Source: Verticillium longisporum (lineage: Eukaryota > Ascomycota > Sordariomycetes > Glomerellales > Plectosphaerellaceae). From it: a stretch of 64,000 nt of DNA. Below the pieces are notes generated by a model. It was not told the origin of the DNA, searched no databases, and saw nothing but the letters and a program-made list of their open reading frames with translations. The first letter of the stretch is position 1; every line of letters begins with the position of its first letter. Made by a program: the position numbers and the translations under genes. Below are positions 9,527 through 19,984 of the stretch, in pieces. Location of the stretch: NCBI GenBank assembly GCA_019188255.1, contig JAETXT010000004.1, forward strand, positions 5,456,001-5,520,000, read 5' to 3'.

Positions 9527-11136
9527 TTATTCCAATAGAAATTCCGAGCACCAAGACTCGAATTCAGCTTCCTGATGCTTCCCAAGCGTTGCAGAGGGCG
9601 TCACAAGTGCTTGACCCTTCATTTGAGCCATGTGAATAGCCTCAATATTGACGAATCTTGTGTTCGTGTTTGTCGCCACCTTGAGCTTCCTATAGGGCTT
9701 GTATACCTCTAATTTCGCGCTCAATTGAGCGATTTGAACCCTTCCTTAGCGATTCGAACATCCTTTATATCTAGGGACTTCCCTGCCTTCACAAATAGGC
9801 GCCGTGTAGCCCGTGCCGATGACCTTGGTGTTGTGCGAGCTCGAGATAGCGTTGAACAGCCGATCCTTAGATCTGTTGATCCTCGCGGCGTATCCAACTC
9901 AAACAGGATGTGATTCTGCTGTTTCTGAGGTGTTTTGGGACACTGCGGCTGGCCCTCGTCCACCATTTGAGGGCTCATGATAGCTCGAACAGCATTCAGG
10001 GCCAGAGGCCAGTACCACTCCATCCGCGGACGATATTGCGTACTGTAATTGCGTCTCGCCTAGCCTTGAGATAGCAGAGGAGAAAATTGCGTTTGCTAAT
10101 AGGTGACGTATCAAGGAGGTGAACAACGCTCTTGAGATGCCTGCGATACGCAGTCTTGAGGGGGGCTGAAGACTGAGAGGTCGAGAGGCTGTAGAATATG
10201 GCTTGAATGAGGTGGTAAGAAGACGAGATAGATATCGTCAGAGAAGCACTCCCATAGGAAGTTGTTAGACACGTGACTCCCGTGGCCATCTATCACGAGA
10301 AGGCGAGGAGACTTGAGCTCGAGAGCCTTTGCCTTAGTCTGTGGATTGAAGATATTCCGAAGCCATTCGAGGCCTGTTGCGTTAGTAGTCCATCTATTGA
10401 TCGAGGCTGTGAAATGCTACCCCTTGAATGGGGATAAATCCTCTGGGAACCACTGCTGTTGGACCGTTTTCCCCTTGAAAATGACGAGAGGATCGAGGGC
10501 TACGCCTGATGCAGATACGCACTTAATTATCGAGGTCCAGGAGCGTGAATCGGCAGTCTGTGTATAGACTTTGCGCTTCCCAGCTCGTCCTAGGACTAGG
10601 CCATTGATGCCCATGCCCTCCATGATGCCTGTTTCGTCCATATTGTAGCGTAGGCAAGGGGGGATCCGTGAGTATCGGGGGTCCTTCATACGAGAGAAGA
10701 AATCGGTAAGAATTGGGACTGTGACGCCCTTGACGCGGCAGCTTTCCATTCGCTTACCTGGAAGGGTCTTAATAGAAGGGTTCCTACGCAGAAAGCCCTC
10801 CATCCAATGCCTCCCGAGAAGAACTTCGTCGCCCTGGGCATAGAGGATTCGTTGAGCAAAATCACGAACTTGCGCGTGAGATGGAGCAAATCCAAGGGCC
10901 CCTTGGGCGATAACCCAGTCAGCGAGACGACTCTCCTGCGCCTGGCTAAGCCTCTGATATGGCTCCTTAGCTAACTGTGCCGTTGTGCCGCCGCTGCGTC
11001 GCGAACGGAGGGTTGAAGCAGGTACGCCGAAGTCACTTGACGCTCGGCGTACTGATCTCCCGTTTGTAATAGCCCGAAGCGCGTTGGCGATATCATCTTC
11101 AGCAATGGAGCATATCCTCGCGCTACCATCGGACAC
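9527..11136 (-). mobile_element. Pogo/Fot1-type DDE transposase, inactivated
   Basis: The protein order is that of the Tc1-mariner pogo group: an N-terminal psq helix-turn-helix (NGRSVRRASSDFGVPASTL), a CENP-B-like second DNA-binding domain (residues about 60-125, HWMEGFLRRNP), then the DDE domain with YNMDETGI, VIDGHGSHVSNNFLWEC and PPHSSHILQPLDLSVF, supplying the three acidic residues. Inactivation: the frame is cut by TAG at 10417, where homologues would have TGG or similar (consistent with a RIP-type G-to-A change). It shifts at a C run near 10160, shifts back near 10000 and shifts again near 9722, after which the common C-terminal block with NTRFVNIEAIH is still readable. I could not find terminal inverted repeats by eye. 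It sits directly beside the nuclease-kinase gene. Confidence 0.85.
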
Positions 11137-11264
11137 GCAGCCTCATCTCATACTCATGCCGAATTTATGGGTCGTGCTTGATTAGTGAAATAGATCATCT
11201 GTGTCTACGATACTCCGCTCAGCTACAGAAACCCGGAAGGGATAAGGCCCTCCTCGATTCATGA

Positions 11265-13619
11265 CTACCGTTGCATACAACTTGCAACGTACTCAACGAC
11301 AGAGTGCAGCTCCCTTGCAAATGGATCCTTTCCTCGTCTCTGTGTCATTTTTCGCTTCCTCTTTCGATATTGCCGATTTGGGCTGATGACGCCGAGAGGT
11401 TGACGACTACAGAACTCAGCCCGCTCAAGATCCACAATCATGAGACGGCTACTGTTTACATCGTACAGAAGGTTGCGTGGCTTCGCGTCGTGATGGAGGA
11501 CGCGTAGCTTGTGCAGCTCTGTGAAGGCTGCGGTGACCGCATCGATGACACGCGTCTTGCTGATCTGACTGGTGCACTCGAGCAGTGGTCGTCCTGCCCA
11601 GCCGAGAAACAATAAGTACTCATACACGCCACCGTCATAGTAGCATGGTAGGATCAGATCGACCTTGCCGAGGCATACTGGGACGTGGCTCCCTTGGATG
11701 GCCCGTACTCGATCATACAGGTCGTTCTCGTGCCGCAAAAGGGCAAGGTCCGGTCTTTTCACGCCTTTGGCAACGAGCGTGTAGCCATAGCATGATAGTC
11801 GTGCCTTGAAGAGTGCCCCAACCGACCCGGAGAGGTAGAGCGGTGCGCAGTTTGCATCAGGGCCACGGTCGCAGGCGAGTTGAATGCGGATGAGACGGAG
11901 AAACTCTAGTCGATCGATATGCCTGTCGCCGTGATCGTCGAAGTTCGGGCAGTCGTCGTCCATTGGCCCGCCATACGCTAACCCGAGCAGGCATCTCTGA
12001 GTGCAGAACGGCCGGTCCTGTATCTTCTCCCTCATTAGGACCTGCCGCCGGTCTCCTTTTCGTTGTCCTCGTTTCCCAGTCGAGATTGACCCAGTCGACG
12101 TAGTCACATTTTGTATGGAACGGCTCGATCGGCTCAGACTTGGAGAAGGACGGGTCTCTTCGTCATCGTCATCCTCACTGACTCGACCGTCGACTCTCTC
12201 GTTTGGTGGCTGGCAACTAGAGCGGGTTCGAATCGGAGAGCGCTTGAAACCCTGCCAACGCTGGGGTTTGTAGGGAGAAGCACGAACCTCCTTGCCTTTG
12301 CGTACCGTCTCGGGTATGTTCCTTAACACATCGTCGTATTCCACAGCCCAGATATCAAGTTTGGCTGCCGCGTCGTGCCAGGACATTGGAGGTGGCTCTG
12401 CACAGAGAGCCCTGAGGATAAAGGCGAAAACCTGTGCCACTGCAGTACGGTGGAGCCTATTATCGTCGTCATCCAAGACGTCCAGGTTCGGCACGCAAAC
12501 CGAGAAGTAGACAACGGTCGGATCACTCGGGATGTGAAGGAAGATGAACGTCTGGCCCGTGCATACGTATCCATACTGGATGCCTTTGCCGATCATGTAG
12601 GAGAAGAGTTGGGTGATGACGGCAGCAGCGAGTGACTTCGAAGCGAATTCGAAGCCTTCGCCGTCTTTGTTGATCACGTCCCGTTCCGGCCGGATCTCGG
12701 ACTCTAGTCCCGCGACAACCGTGTCCATGCTCAGCTTGTGCGGCGCCTTGTACTCGATGGCGAGGGCGGGAATATTTCGACCGTCAGACGTCCTGTATAT
12801 GCAGAATTGATCCGCCCGATTGCCTTTGCCCTGCGCCTTGCGACGCGCTTTGGGAACCGTCGATTTTGAGGCAGCCGTCGTGACCCCAGTGCGGCCTTCC
12901 TCAATGGACATACGCTCCATGTACGCAGATATAGTGTCGCCAGCCCCCCCGAGATTCGTATGGCTCTCGAACGTCACAGTTCCCTGTAGACCGAGAGCAG
13001 TTCGTAGTAGTGGATCCTTGTTTGCCTCGTTAACCAGTTTCTGAACAGAGTTCTCGACAACATCGCGCTCGAAGTCCCGAAGCCCAACTTCGCTGCTAAT
13101 AGGCTTCAGCAAGGATCTGACGTATTCCAATTGATGTTGGGATGGAAACACGGGCCGGGAGGCAAATAACTGCCCTGTAGAGACTTGATGCCAGATCTCT
13201 TCTTGTTTCGTGGCGAAGTCATCCCATGGGATGATGCGTCGAGGGAAGATTCGCCCGGTGGGGTTCGTCGTATCGCCTTGTGTGGTCAAGGATCGGTCGG
13301 TGACTACTTGGATGGCGCAATTGAGCGAATGGCAGGCCTCGAGATAATTCTCGAGTGTCAGTGGCTGCGATGCTCTCGCCAGTTCTTCTGCTTCTTTGCG
13401 GTGTTGTTGCTCTTCCAAAATACGGTCCTCAGCCTCTTCGCGTCGGCGTTGCTCTTCTTGAACTTGAAGGCGTAGTTTCACGAGTTCTTCTTCCATGGTG
13501 GGCGTTGATGTCGGGTTGTCGAATTTACAGTCAATGACAGTCGTGTTGTCTTGGACGCGGCACCGCGCACAAGCTCGGCACGAATGCACGTGACGGACTT
13601 CGGTAGTTGTCCATGGCAC
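11265..13619 (-). CDS. PD-(D/E)XK nuclease-like plus atypical protein kinase, 784 residues
   Basis: One uninterrupted frame. Layout: a short Cys-containing N terminus (C14, C17, C20); a charged coiled coil at residues about 42-83; a middle domain at about 265-400 with ADQFCIYR, PALAIEYKAPHKL and ITQLFSYMIGKGIQYGYVC, giving D270, E289 and K291 as a plausible PD-(D/E)XK metal site followed by the usual Q-containing helix; an acidic, serine-rich linker (470-520); and a C-terminal kinase-like domain with likely strand-3 K618, catalytic loop HHDAKPRN (D711, N716) and DLE (D730) instead of DFG. The nuclease-kinase pairing is known in eukaryotic Crinkler-type and transposon-linked effectors, often in fungi. 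No signal peptide is visible. Whether either domain is active is inference. A pogo remnant flanks it downstream and a decayed partial copy lies at 3881-4375. Confidence 0.7.
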   Translation of the reverse strand: MPWTTTEVRHVHSCRACARCRVQDNTTVIDCKFDNPTSTPTMEEELVKLRLQVQEEQRRREEAEDRILEEQQHRKEAEELARASQPLTLENYLEACHSLNCAIQVVTDRSLTTQGDTTNPTGRIFPRRIIPWDDFATKQEEIWHQVSTGQLFASRPVFPSQHQLEYVRSLLKPISSEVGLRDFERDVVENSVQKLVNEANKDPLLRTALGLQGTVTFESHTNLGGAGDTISAYMERMSIEEGRTGVTTAASKSTVPKARRKAQGKGNRADQFCIYRTSDGRNIPALAIEYKAPHKLSMDTVVAGLESEIRPERDVINKDGEGFEFASKSLAAAVITQLFSYMIGKGIQYGYVCTGQTFIFLHIPSDPTVVYFSVCVPNLDVLDDDDNRLHRTAVAQVFAFILRALCAEPPPMSWHDAAAKLDIWAVEYDDVLRNIPETVRKGKEVRASPYKPQRWQGFKRSPIRTRSSCQPPNERVDGRVSEDDDDEETRPSPSLSRSSRSIQNVTTSTGSISTGKRGQRKGDRRQVLMREKIQDRPFCTQRCLLGLAYGGPMDDDCPNFDDHGDRHIDRLEFLRLIRIQLACDRGPDANCAPLYLSGSVGALFKARLSCYGYTLVAKGVKRPDLALLRHENDLYDRVRAIQGSHVPVCLGKVDLILPCYYDGGVYEYLLFLGWAGRPLLECTSQISKTRVIDAVTAAFTELHKLRVLHHDAKPRNLLYDVNSSRLMIVDLERAEFCSRQPLGVISPNRQYRKRKRKMTQRRGKDPFARELHSVVEYVASCMQR

Positions 13620-14422
13620 TCGGGTGAACTATGTCCCGTTTGAATTAGTCAGCATTACCGCTCTTGCTGGAGGCACCGTCACCCTGCACACATCACACTC
13701 CATGCTCAGGATCCCACCCTCTTCAAAAACCTCCCACTTTCCAACTCCAGCGGCCACCACCCTCGACCTCCATCCACCATGATCATCATGTCGCCCGATC
13801 CTTCTTCTGTCAACTTTACGCGACTCCCGGCATGAGCAAGCTGCGGCGAACGCCGCCCAGCTTCTGGCGTGGTTAGATGCTTTAATCCTGTTCTCACAGG
13901 CGGGACGACCAATCTTTACGCCAGCAGGATGTCGGCTGCCTGATCAGGGCAGACCAGGGTTCAATATGTACTGTTCAAGGCTGATGGCTGTGAGTGTCAT
14001 TAATGTCGCTGGACAGACTTCGAGCCGAAGATGGGTGTCTCAGCATGGAGCAACGAGCCGAGATGAGGTAGGAGTGGTTAATGTAGCGGTTGTTGGCGCC
14101 TCATGAAGTGCGGCCGACGATTCACGTGATGCAATCCTCCACAGATGCCGTCTTGTTAGGCATTCATCTGGGGTGGCACCTTTCTTTTAGGTAATCCGAT
14201 CCGCGGAGAATCCGAGATGTCTCCACACCCCATCCCCAATGGAGAGCCCCCTTGGCATCCAGAAAAGCAGTTCATTGGTTACTGTTGGTACTCCCGTCAA
14301 CCAACGGGCAAGGAATTAGCGCCAACCGATGATCAGGTTTGGCCTTCTTCCCATCGCGCGCACTCGTCCTGGATTCCGCACTCTTCAACTTAGCAACCTC
14401 TTCAATTTGATTTTCTCGGAAG
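13620..14422. other. Divergent intergenic region
   Basis: About 800 bases between the divergently transcribed nuclease-kinase gene and the coiled-coil/Myb-like gene. It should contain both promoters. No coding signal is seen. Confidence 0.5.
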
Positions 14423-17400
14423 ATGCAACGCGCAGACAGTCCTGGCCCTACCGAGCTAGACGGTCTCATAGAGAGAGCCTATCAAGAGTTCGCTGATGTT
14501 ACCGAGTTGTTGGCCGATGAGCAGCGTGATGCGGAGGCTGCGGCCAGCGCTGAGGTTCCCGTTCTCCAGCAGATGATTGACCTGAAGCAGAAGGAGGTCG
14601 AGCAACTGGAACCGAGGGTCTTGCAACTCAAAACAGAACAAGAGGCTGCCAGGCAGAAGATCGCCAGCCTAAACGCCCGCGTTGAGGCTGCAAGGGGCCG
14701 TTCACGAAGAGTGGCAACACTGGCAGGAAGGGTTTCGGGAAAGATCATGTCATCAACGCGGCCTCAATCCCCGAAGCTTGCCAAGTCCAGCAATGCAAGA
14801 CAACTGCGACAGAACAATACTGGAAGCTCTGCTCACCCTCGCCGTTCTTCGGGCGTGTCTACCAGCTCTGAGGCTGGCAGGCTTCCATTGGAGGCACCGA
14901 AGGGTAAGTGTATTCACCAGAAACAAAGTTCAGATCTAGTTGTCATGATGGGTTTGCTAACGCGGATTTAAGATGCCCGCTTGGCCTGTGGCGAAACTTC
15001 TTCCTCTTGCTCGCTCATTCCATCTCGGTCAATCGAGGTTTCAGAGCCCCGAGCTGCGCTATCCCTTCCGGACAGCCCAGGTATCACAATCGGTGAGTTA
15101 CTGAAGGGCCACCCCGGCACGGTGAAGGGAACTGTTTCTTATGGACCGGACAAGCTGTTACGCCGGAAAGTTAGGTCAGAGCTGACAATCCAAGCCGGCA
15201 AGGAAACCACCGAGTGTCCTGACAGTGAGAATACAGGCCACCGGCCCCGGGCCACACCGCCACCCAGCTGTGGCAGGGATATACGCCGGTCGGGACGGCG
15301 CCGGACGACACCACAGCGTTTTTCTACCAATAGTGCATTCTCACAGTCCGCTATCGATTCTGAAAAGATTATGAAACGCCGTCGACTTCACCATGACGAT
15401 GGATCCTCGGATCGTTCTGGTGATACCACGCAAGCCCAAAGGAATCTTTGGATGAGAAGAGCATCGTCACCGAGCGAGCTTGCTGTTGATAACCCCGGGA
15501 TTCTTCCCAACACAGTCTCCGCTAATGCCAGACGGAAGCAGAAGCCTTTAAAAGGCGTCGCTAATCCTGAGACGGGAAAACTGTACCTTGGGAGGTGGGA
15601 CCGTGGCTCTGGCTCGACTTGGTACATCGTCGTCATATTGCCAATCGGTGACCTCGAAAGCGTGGGGATGACGGGCTCTATTCATGATACGGCACTCGTT
15701 GACGGACATATCCCCGTTTTTTACAACAGCTGGCAGAAGCGTATTCTTGGTTGGAAGGAGGATTACAAAGACGGCGGTCCTTACGTTGCGAGACGGAAGT
15801 ATCCAGTGATGTGGTTCGAAGACGGTCGACAGATGATCCTGCGGGAAGGGAGGTTTCAGATTTCTTCTTCGGGGGGGTTCTCCTGGCTCTCTGCCAGTAA
15901 CCTGCTGCCTTTCAGCGAATACGGCCCCGACAATTCTCTAGTCTCTGGCTACGCCGTTGCATTGAGCTTTGCAGAGGAGCTGGAGGCTATGGATGTCTCT
16001 CGGAGGGCTAGAATAGAAGTGCCCGCAGCTTCGAAAGAGGTATATGACGGTAGGCTCTTTGGCTATCTACTCCCATCTTCCAACCGGCACTAATCGTAAG
16101 CAGAGGATCGTTCTCACTCGTCAAGTACTTCATCGCGGAGCTCATCTCGATTGAGCCTGGCAGTGGTCATGGAGAGGCCAAATGCCAATGCACCAGATCA
16201 ACTACAGACTTCCACCACAGTCCATGAACGAGAGGAAGTCGCAGGGAGGGCCGAAAGGCTCCCGCACGATACCGAGATACAAGACGACAGAGAGGTCAGG
16301 TCCACCAGTCGCCAACATTCTCCCTTAGACGCAGGCGCAGGTGGCACTCATCCTCTCTCAATGGAAACCAGCCGAAGCTCAAACCCAAAAGCCCAGTCGA
16401 CTTGTAGGCTGGCCAGAGAGACGATTACCAGCGCCACTTCGTCGCCATCCATGTTTCAACTGGCAAGTGAGGCAGCAGCCGTTGCCGGCAAGGAACAACC
16501 CGCTTTCGACCGGTTTGCGACAGTCTCTGGCTACCAGCCTCAAAGTGCCACAGGTTGGCAGAAGTCAGACACCAATGCCTCGGCAACTCCGCTACAACCC
16601 AAAAACCGAAGTTGTGCAAATTCCACCTTCACCATGTCGCAACAGAACCCACATGCGAATCTGCCGAACGTTCAACATCGGCAGCAGACCTTACCGCCGT
16701 ACAGGGAAATTCCAATCAGTACTGTTCCGGACGAATCGAGCGGCGATGATCCCCGCTCCCCGATCGCCGGGTTGACGTCCGCGCATTTCCCATCGAGATT
16801 GCTTGGCTCAGCAATGTCCGTCGAACAGAGAGGGCCTCTTGAGCACTTCCAGCATAACTCCGGAGGGACTCGCGGAGTTCATGTCGTGGATCAAGGTATA
16901 GAGATGGTGCAAGAAGAGAGAACCTCCCCAACGCAAACCGTGGCCTCGAACTCCCTAGCAACGCCAGTATGGCAAATAGGTGAGATGATAGCTGACGTGA
17001 ATGGCTCTCCCTTTCCAAGATTTGAAGTTGAACCATCCCAAGATCACAGGGTTGAAGTCGAGAAGGCGTCGCTTCCGACTGCTACCCCAGGAAGATCTTT
17101 GATGACGAGCGCCCCCCATGCGGCGCCTATATCTGCCACGTTTGCAGAACAAGGACTGTCCTCGGCCGCCGGTCCGGCCCGGAGAAATCCCCAAAGATCA
17201 TCACGTAATCCAAACGGTGTTGACAATTCTGGCGAGCCTTCATCTCCATGCGACAACCAGTCGCCGCACTCTCAGTCAACAGTGGAGACTGCTCAGACAA
17301 CGTTATCACCTATACACCCCTCTCTAACCCGTCAAGTTCCTTCAGAAGGGCCTTATCCGACAATGGCAATACAGCACGTTTTGTCGGCGGATATTCAAAC

Positions 17401-17842
17401 GAGTGTCCCTGACGCAAATCAAGTGCAGCACTGCGCACAGGGAGCAGAGCCTCTCCCAGCCTCAGGACAGTCTGATCAACAATCGGCTATGTATATGGGG
17501 CACGCTGCCCAGGTCGCATCTACGGCTGGCCATAATCCGCGGCGGCCCGCCATTACCTTCGGAGAATCGGTAAAGGACTGCCGAAAACGGCCATTCCTCA
17601 CAGCCCAGGCTAGTCATGGTGAAGACTTTCTCTGTGAGATGGTTCGGTTATACGAGCCCAGCAGGGGAAAAGGCATGTGGAGCTTAGTTACACGTGCCTT
17701 TAACAGTCAGTTCGGCTGCGAAGAAAGCAAGGAGGCTTTGCAAATGAGGTATGGGCGATTGAAACAAAGAAAGGGAGTTGCCTCAATGGCCAGTCAGCGA
17801 CTTCGAAGGAACTGGCTCGGGCCTTGCCAGCCCGAGAGTTGA
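14423..17842 (+). CDS. Large coiled-coil protein with Myb/SANT-like C terminus, unknown function
   Basis: Exons 14423-14903, 14973-16049 and 16104-17842 splice in frame to 1098 residues. Intron 1 has GTAAGT and TTTAAG; intron 2 has an ACTAAT branch point and AAGCAG. Residues about 28-98 form a strong coiled coil (EVEQLEPRVLQLKTEQEAAR). Residues about 364-470 form the only compact middle block (LYLGRWDRGSGSTWYIVVI, GWKEDYKDGGPYVARRKYP). A long low-complexity Ser/Gln/Pro-rich region follows. The last about 75 residues contain GMWSLVTRAFNSQFGCEES and LQMRYGRLKQRKG, resembling a Myb/SANT helix-turn-helix with W, F and W/Y-like core positions. The DNA-binding idea is inference; the architecture suggests a nuclear or chromatin protein. 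I recognise no named family. Splice sites are supported by frame continuity only. Confidence 0.6.
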
Positions 17843-18201
17843 GGAACAGCGTGGGCATGGTAGAACTGATTGGCTGTGGCGGTCATTGCTCCATTCTACT
17901 CCGGTGTGGTGCATCGCCAACCATCGCCAGGGCAACATGCCTCGACATCGCACTTGGACAGAAGTGATGGAGTACTTGTATTACTAAGCAAGGCTATCTT
18001 CCCCCTCCCCCGGTGCAGTCACCTGACCCAGCTATAGCGTGCCATCTTTCACCGCCATCGTGGCTGACACAAAATTTCTAGCTCGTGACAACGGTCGAGA
18101 TCTGCACCTTTGCAATTCCTACACCACAGTGAAAGCATAATGACGATTCGTTCGGAGTTAATAGCCTGTGCATAGGGTCTCCACAGCTTTCGTAAGCGTG
18201 G
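17843..18201. other. Short convergent intergenic stretch
   Basis: About 360 bases between the 3' ends of two convergent genes. It is pyrimidine-rich near 18000-18060; nothing else is seen. Confidence 0.5.
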
Positions 18202-18763
18202 TCACGTCTTGCCTCGTTTCGGAGACCCGTCAACTCCGCCCTCTCCTGTCGGCCGACGTCTCCTCTCTCTTTGCTCCGTCCTCTGCGCTACCAAGCGGTC
18301 AAATTCCAATTGCCCATACGAAGCAAGGTACTCTTCATCAGATAGGCCGGCGGTCGCAGGCTGTCTTCCGAATGGTATGTGTTTAAGGTAGTTCACGAGG
18401 GCCGGATATACTGTTTTTGGGTCTCTGCAATATGATCTCAGTTTTAGTTGTGGCGAGCGAAATTTGTCGTATGACTTACAGCCTATTCCCATCCCACCTG
18501 TAGACCCTGACTTCTGGGGCTTGTCCTTGACTCACCCCATTGTCCAAGAGGAAGTAGCATTTAATATTATCTCCGTCAAATAGACCCAGAGATGTAAAGT
18601 AATCTTGGTTGTCGTCGAAGTCTCGGTCCCATTCATGCTTGCAAATCAGATTTGCCATGGTGTTTCTTCTTCCCGCTGGTTCGGCGGGGATCAATTGCGA
18701 CTGGCACTTCATCACGATTCGTTTCGCCATGATTGTTGGTAAAGAAGAAGAGCTGCTGCACAA
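18202..18763 (-). CDS. Conserved-looking hypothetical protein, 168 residues
   Basis: Two exons, 18763-18480 and 18424-18202, with a 55-nt intron (GTAAGT donor, TGCAG acceptor), joining in frame at ...WDGNRL/DPKTVYPAL. The body is well ordered: CKHEWDRDFDDNQDYFTSLG, LFDGDNIKCYFLLDNG, EVRVYRWDGNRL, VYPALVNYLKHIPFG. The tail is an Arg-rich helix (QRTEQRERRRRP) and a basic disordered end. No signal peptide or membrane segment. I do not recognise a domain. Alternative starts at internal methionines (18730 or about 18658) are possible, because the first 35 residues look less structured. Frame continuity over the intron and sensible composition support a real gene. Confidence 0.55.
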
Positions 18764-19168
18764 TGCGGGGGAGGGTAGAGCTTTAGAAGAGGCAGTGTGC
18801 CGTTGGGGATGACTATTGAGGAAGTCGTACTGAAATGATGCAAGGGAGGAGGCAGGCGCGCCGTTTCCGTTTCCGTTTCCACTACGATAATACTAGCTTA
18901 TGACGGTATACTTAGTGCTTACGGTGAGCTTTTGTGCATATATGGCTGAGTTATGCAAGCCAAGCCTCAAGGTCGACTCAAGGCTGCTCAGTCTCGGCTC
19001 AGACTAAAAGCAGCGAGGCTCCAGGCCACGTCCAGTTCAGATGGGGCTCGGTAAACCCCATCTCAGGGGTGTGGGAACGACAAGCTGGAAATGAATATCA
19101 TAGCTACAGCGATATTCTGAGTGTCCCAAACGTTATTCACATGATGGTTCGCTGGTCCTCTTGCCTTA
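18764..19168. other. Intergenic
   Basis: About 400 bases upstream of the small hypothetical gene and downstream of the SUR7-like gene. A TTTCCG triplet array sits near 18863-18880. Nothing else is seen. Confidence 0.45.
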
Positions 19169-19984
19169 TTATCCGGAGCGAACTCTGCGACTCCGTCTGG
19201 GCGCGCAACAGCAGATAGTAAACATCCAAAAGAAGCCAGCGCCGAGCGCACAGGCCACCGACATCCAACCCAGAGCGAGGAAGGCCGTATTGAGGCTAGC
19301 GCTAACACCAAACCATTCGGCCGTTCCCTCTACCGCGCCAACCGCCATAACCGCCACGGCTATTAACAGCGAGACAGATATAATGACCCCGATAGAGACA
19401 ACCTGTAAGACTAGGAACGTGAAACACGACATAATGCGGGTGCGATTAGTAAAGATGCCGAACAAAAGGGATAGAGCAAGGACGACGAAAGTAATAGTGT
19501 AGAAAATCTGTACCCACCTGATCGCTTTCTGGAAGAACTAAAGCGTCTCTATTATATCTTATGGAAGACTAACCTGGCGGCCGTCGACAGTCACGAGGGT
19601 GGTATTGAGTTGCTTGGAAGCCCAGTCGAAACCAAGGTTAAAGCATCGGCGCTCGCCATCGCTTCTCGATACACAATAGCGCCAAAGAGAAATATCATAT
19701 ACGTTATCAAGGCCGAGTATTAATGCAGTGCTATTAGTATTTTGGATACTATCAGCGGCGTCTGTGATCCCTTGACGGTGCAGAAGGGCTTTCGCGTAGC
19801 GAGATACTTGAGCGGAAACGACGTTGAACTCGTCGAGGTTGATTGTGAGTTCGGTAGTATCGATGCGGAAGATATACACATCCTTATGCGTGACGCTGCC
19901 GAAGCAAGCGGCGAGGAGCAGGACGAGAGAGCCGGTAGAGAGAATAAAAGGAAGGGCTACACAGAAAACACGGCCAGTAGCCAT
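19169..19984 (-). CDS. SUR7/PalI-family-like four-helix membrane protein
   Basis: Exons 19984-19574 and 19528-19169, intron 45 nt (GTTAGT donor, TTCCAG acceptor), 256 residues. Membrane segments: residues about 8-30 (FCVALPFILSTGSLVLLLAA), then three near the C terminus (about 144-163 FYTITFVVLALSLLFGIF; 170-203; 214-240 ALGWMSVACALGAGFFW). Between helices 1 and 2 is a roughly 110-residue extracellular loop holding SLWRYC with a later Cys (RRCFN), the position of the GLWxYC motif of SUR7/PalI proteins. Family members sit in eisosome-associated plasma-membrane domains or act in ambient pH signalling. The N-glycosylation sequon NTT near residue 129 and the loop topology agree. Which branch of the family it belongs to is undetermined. 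Confidence 0.7.
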
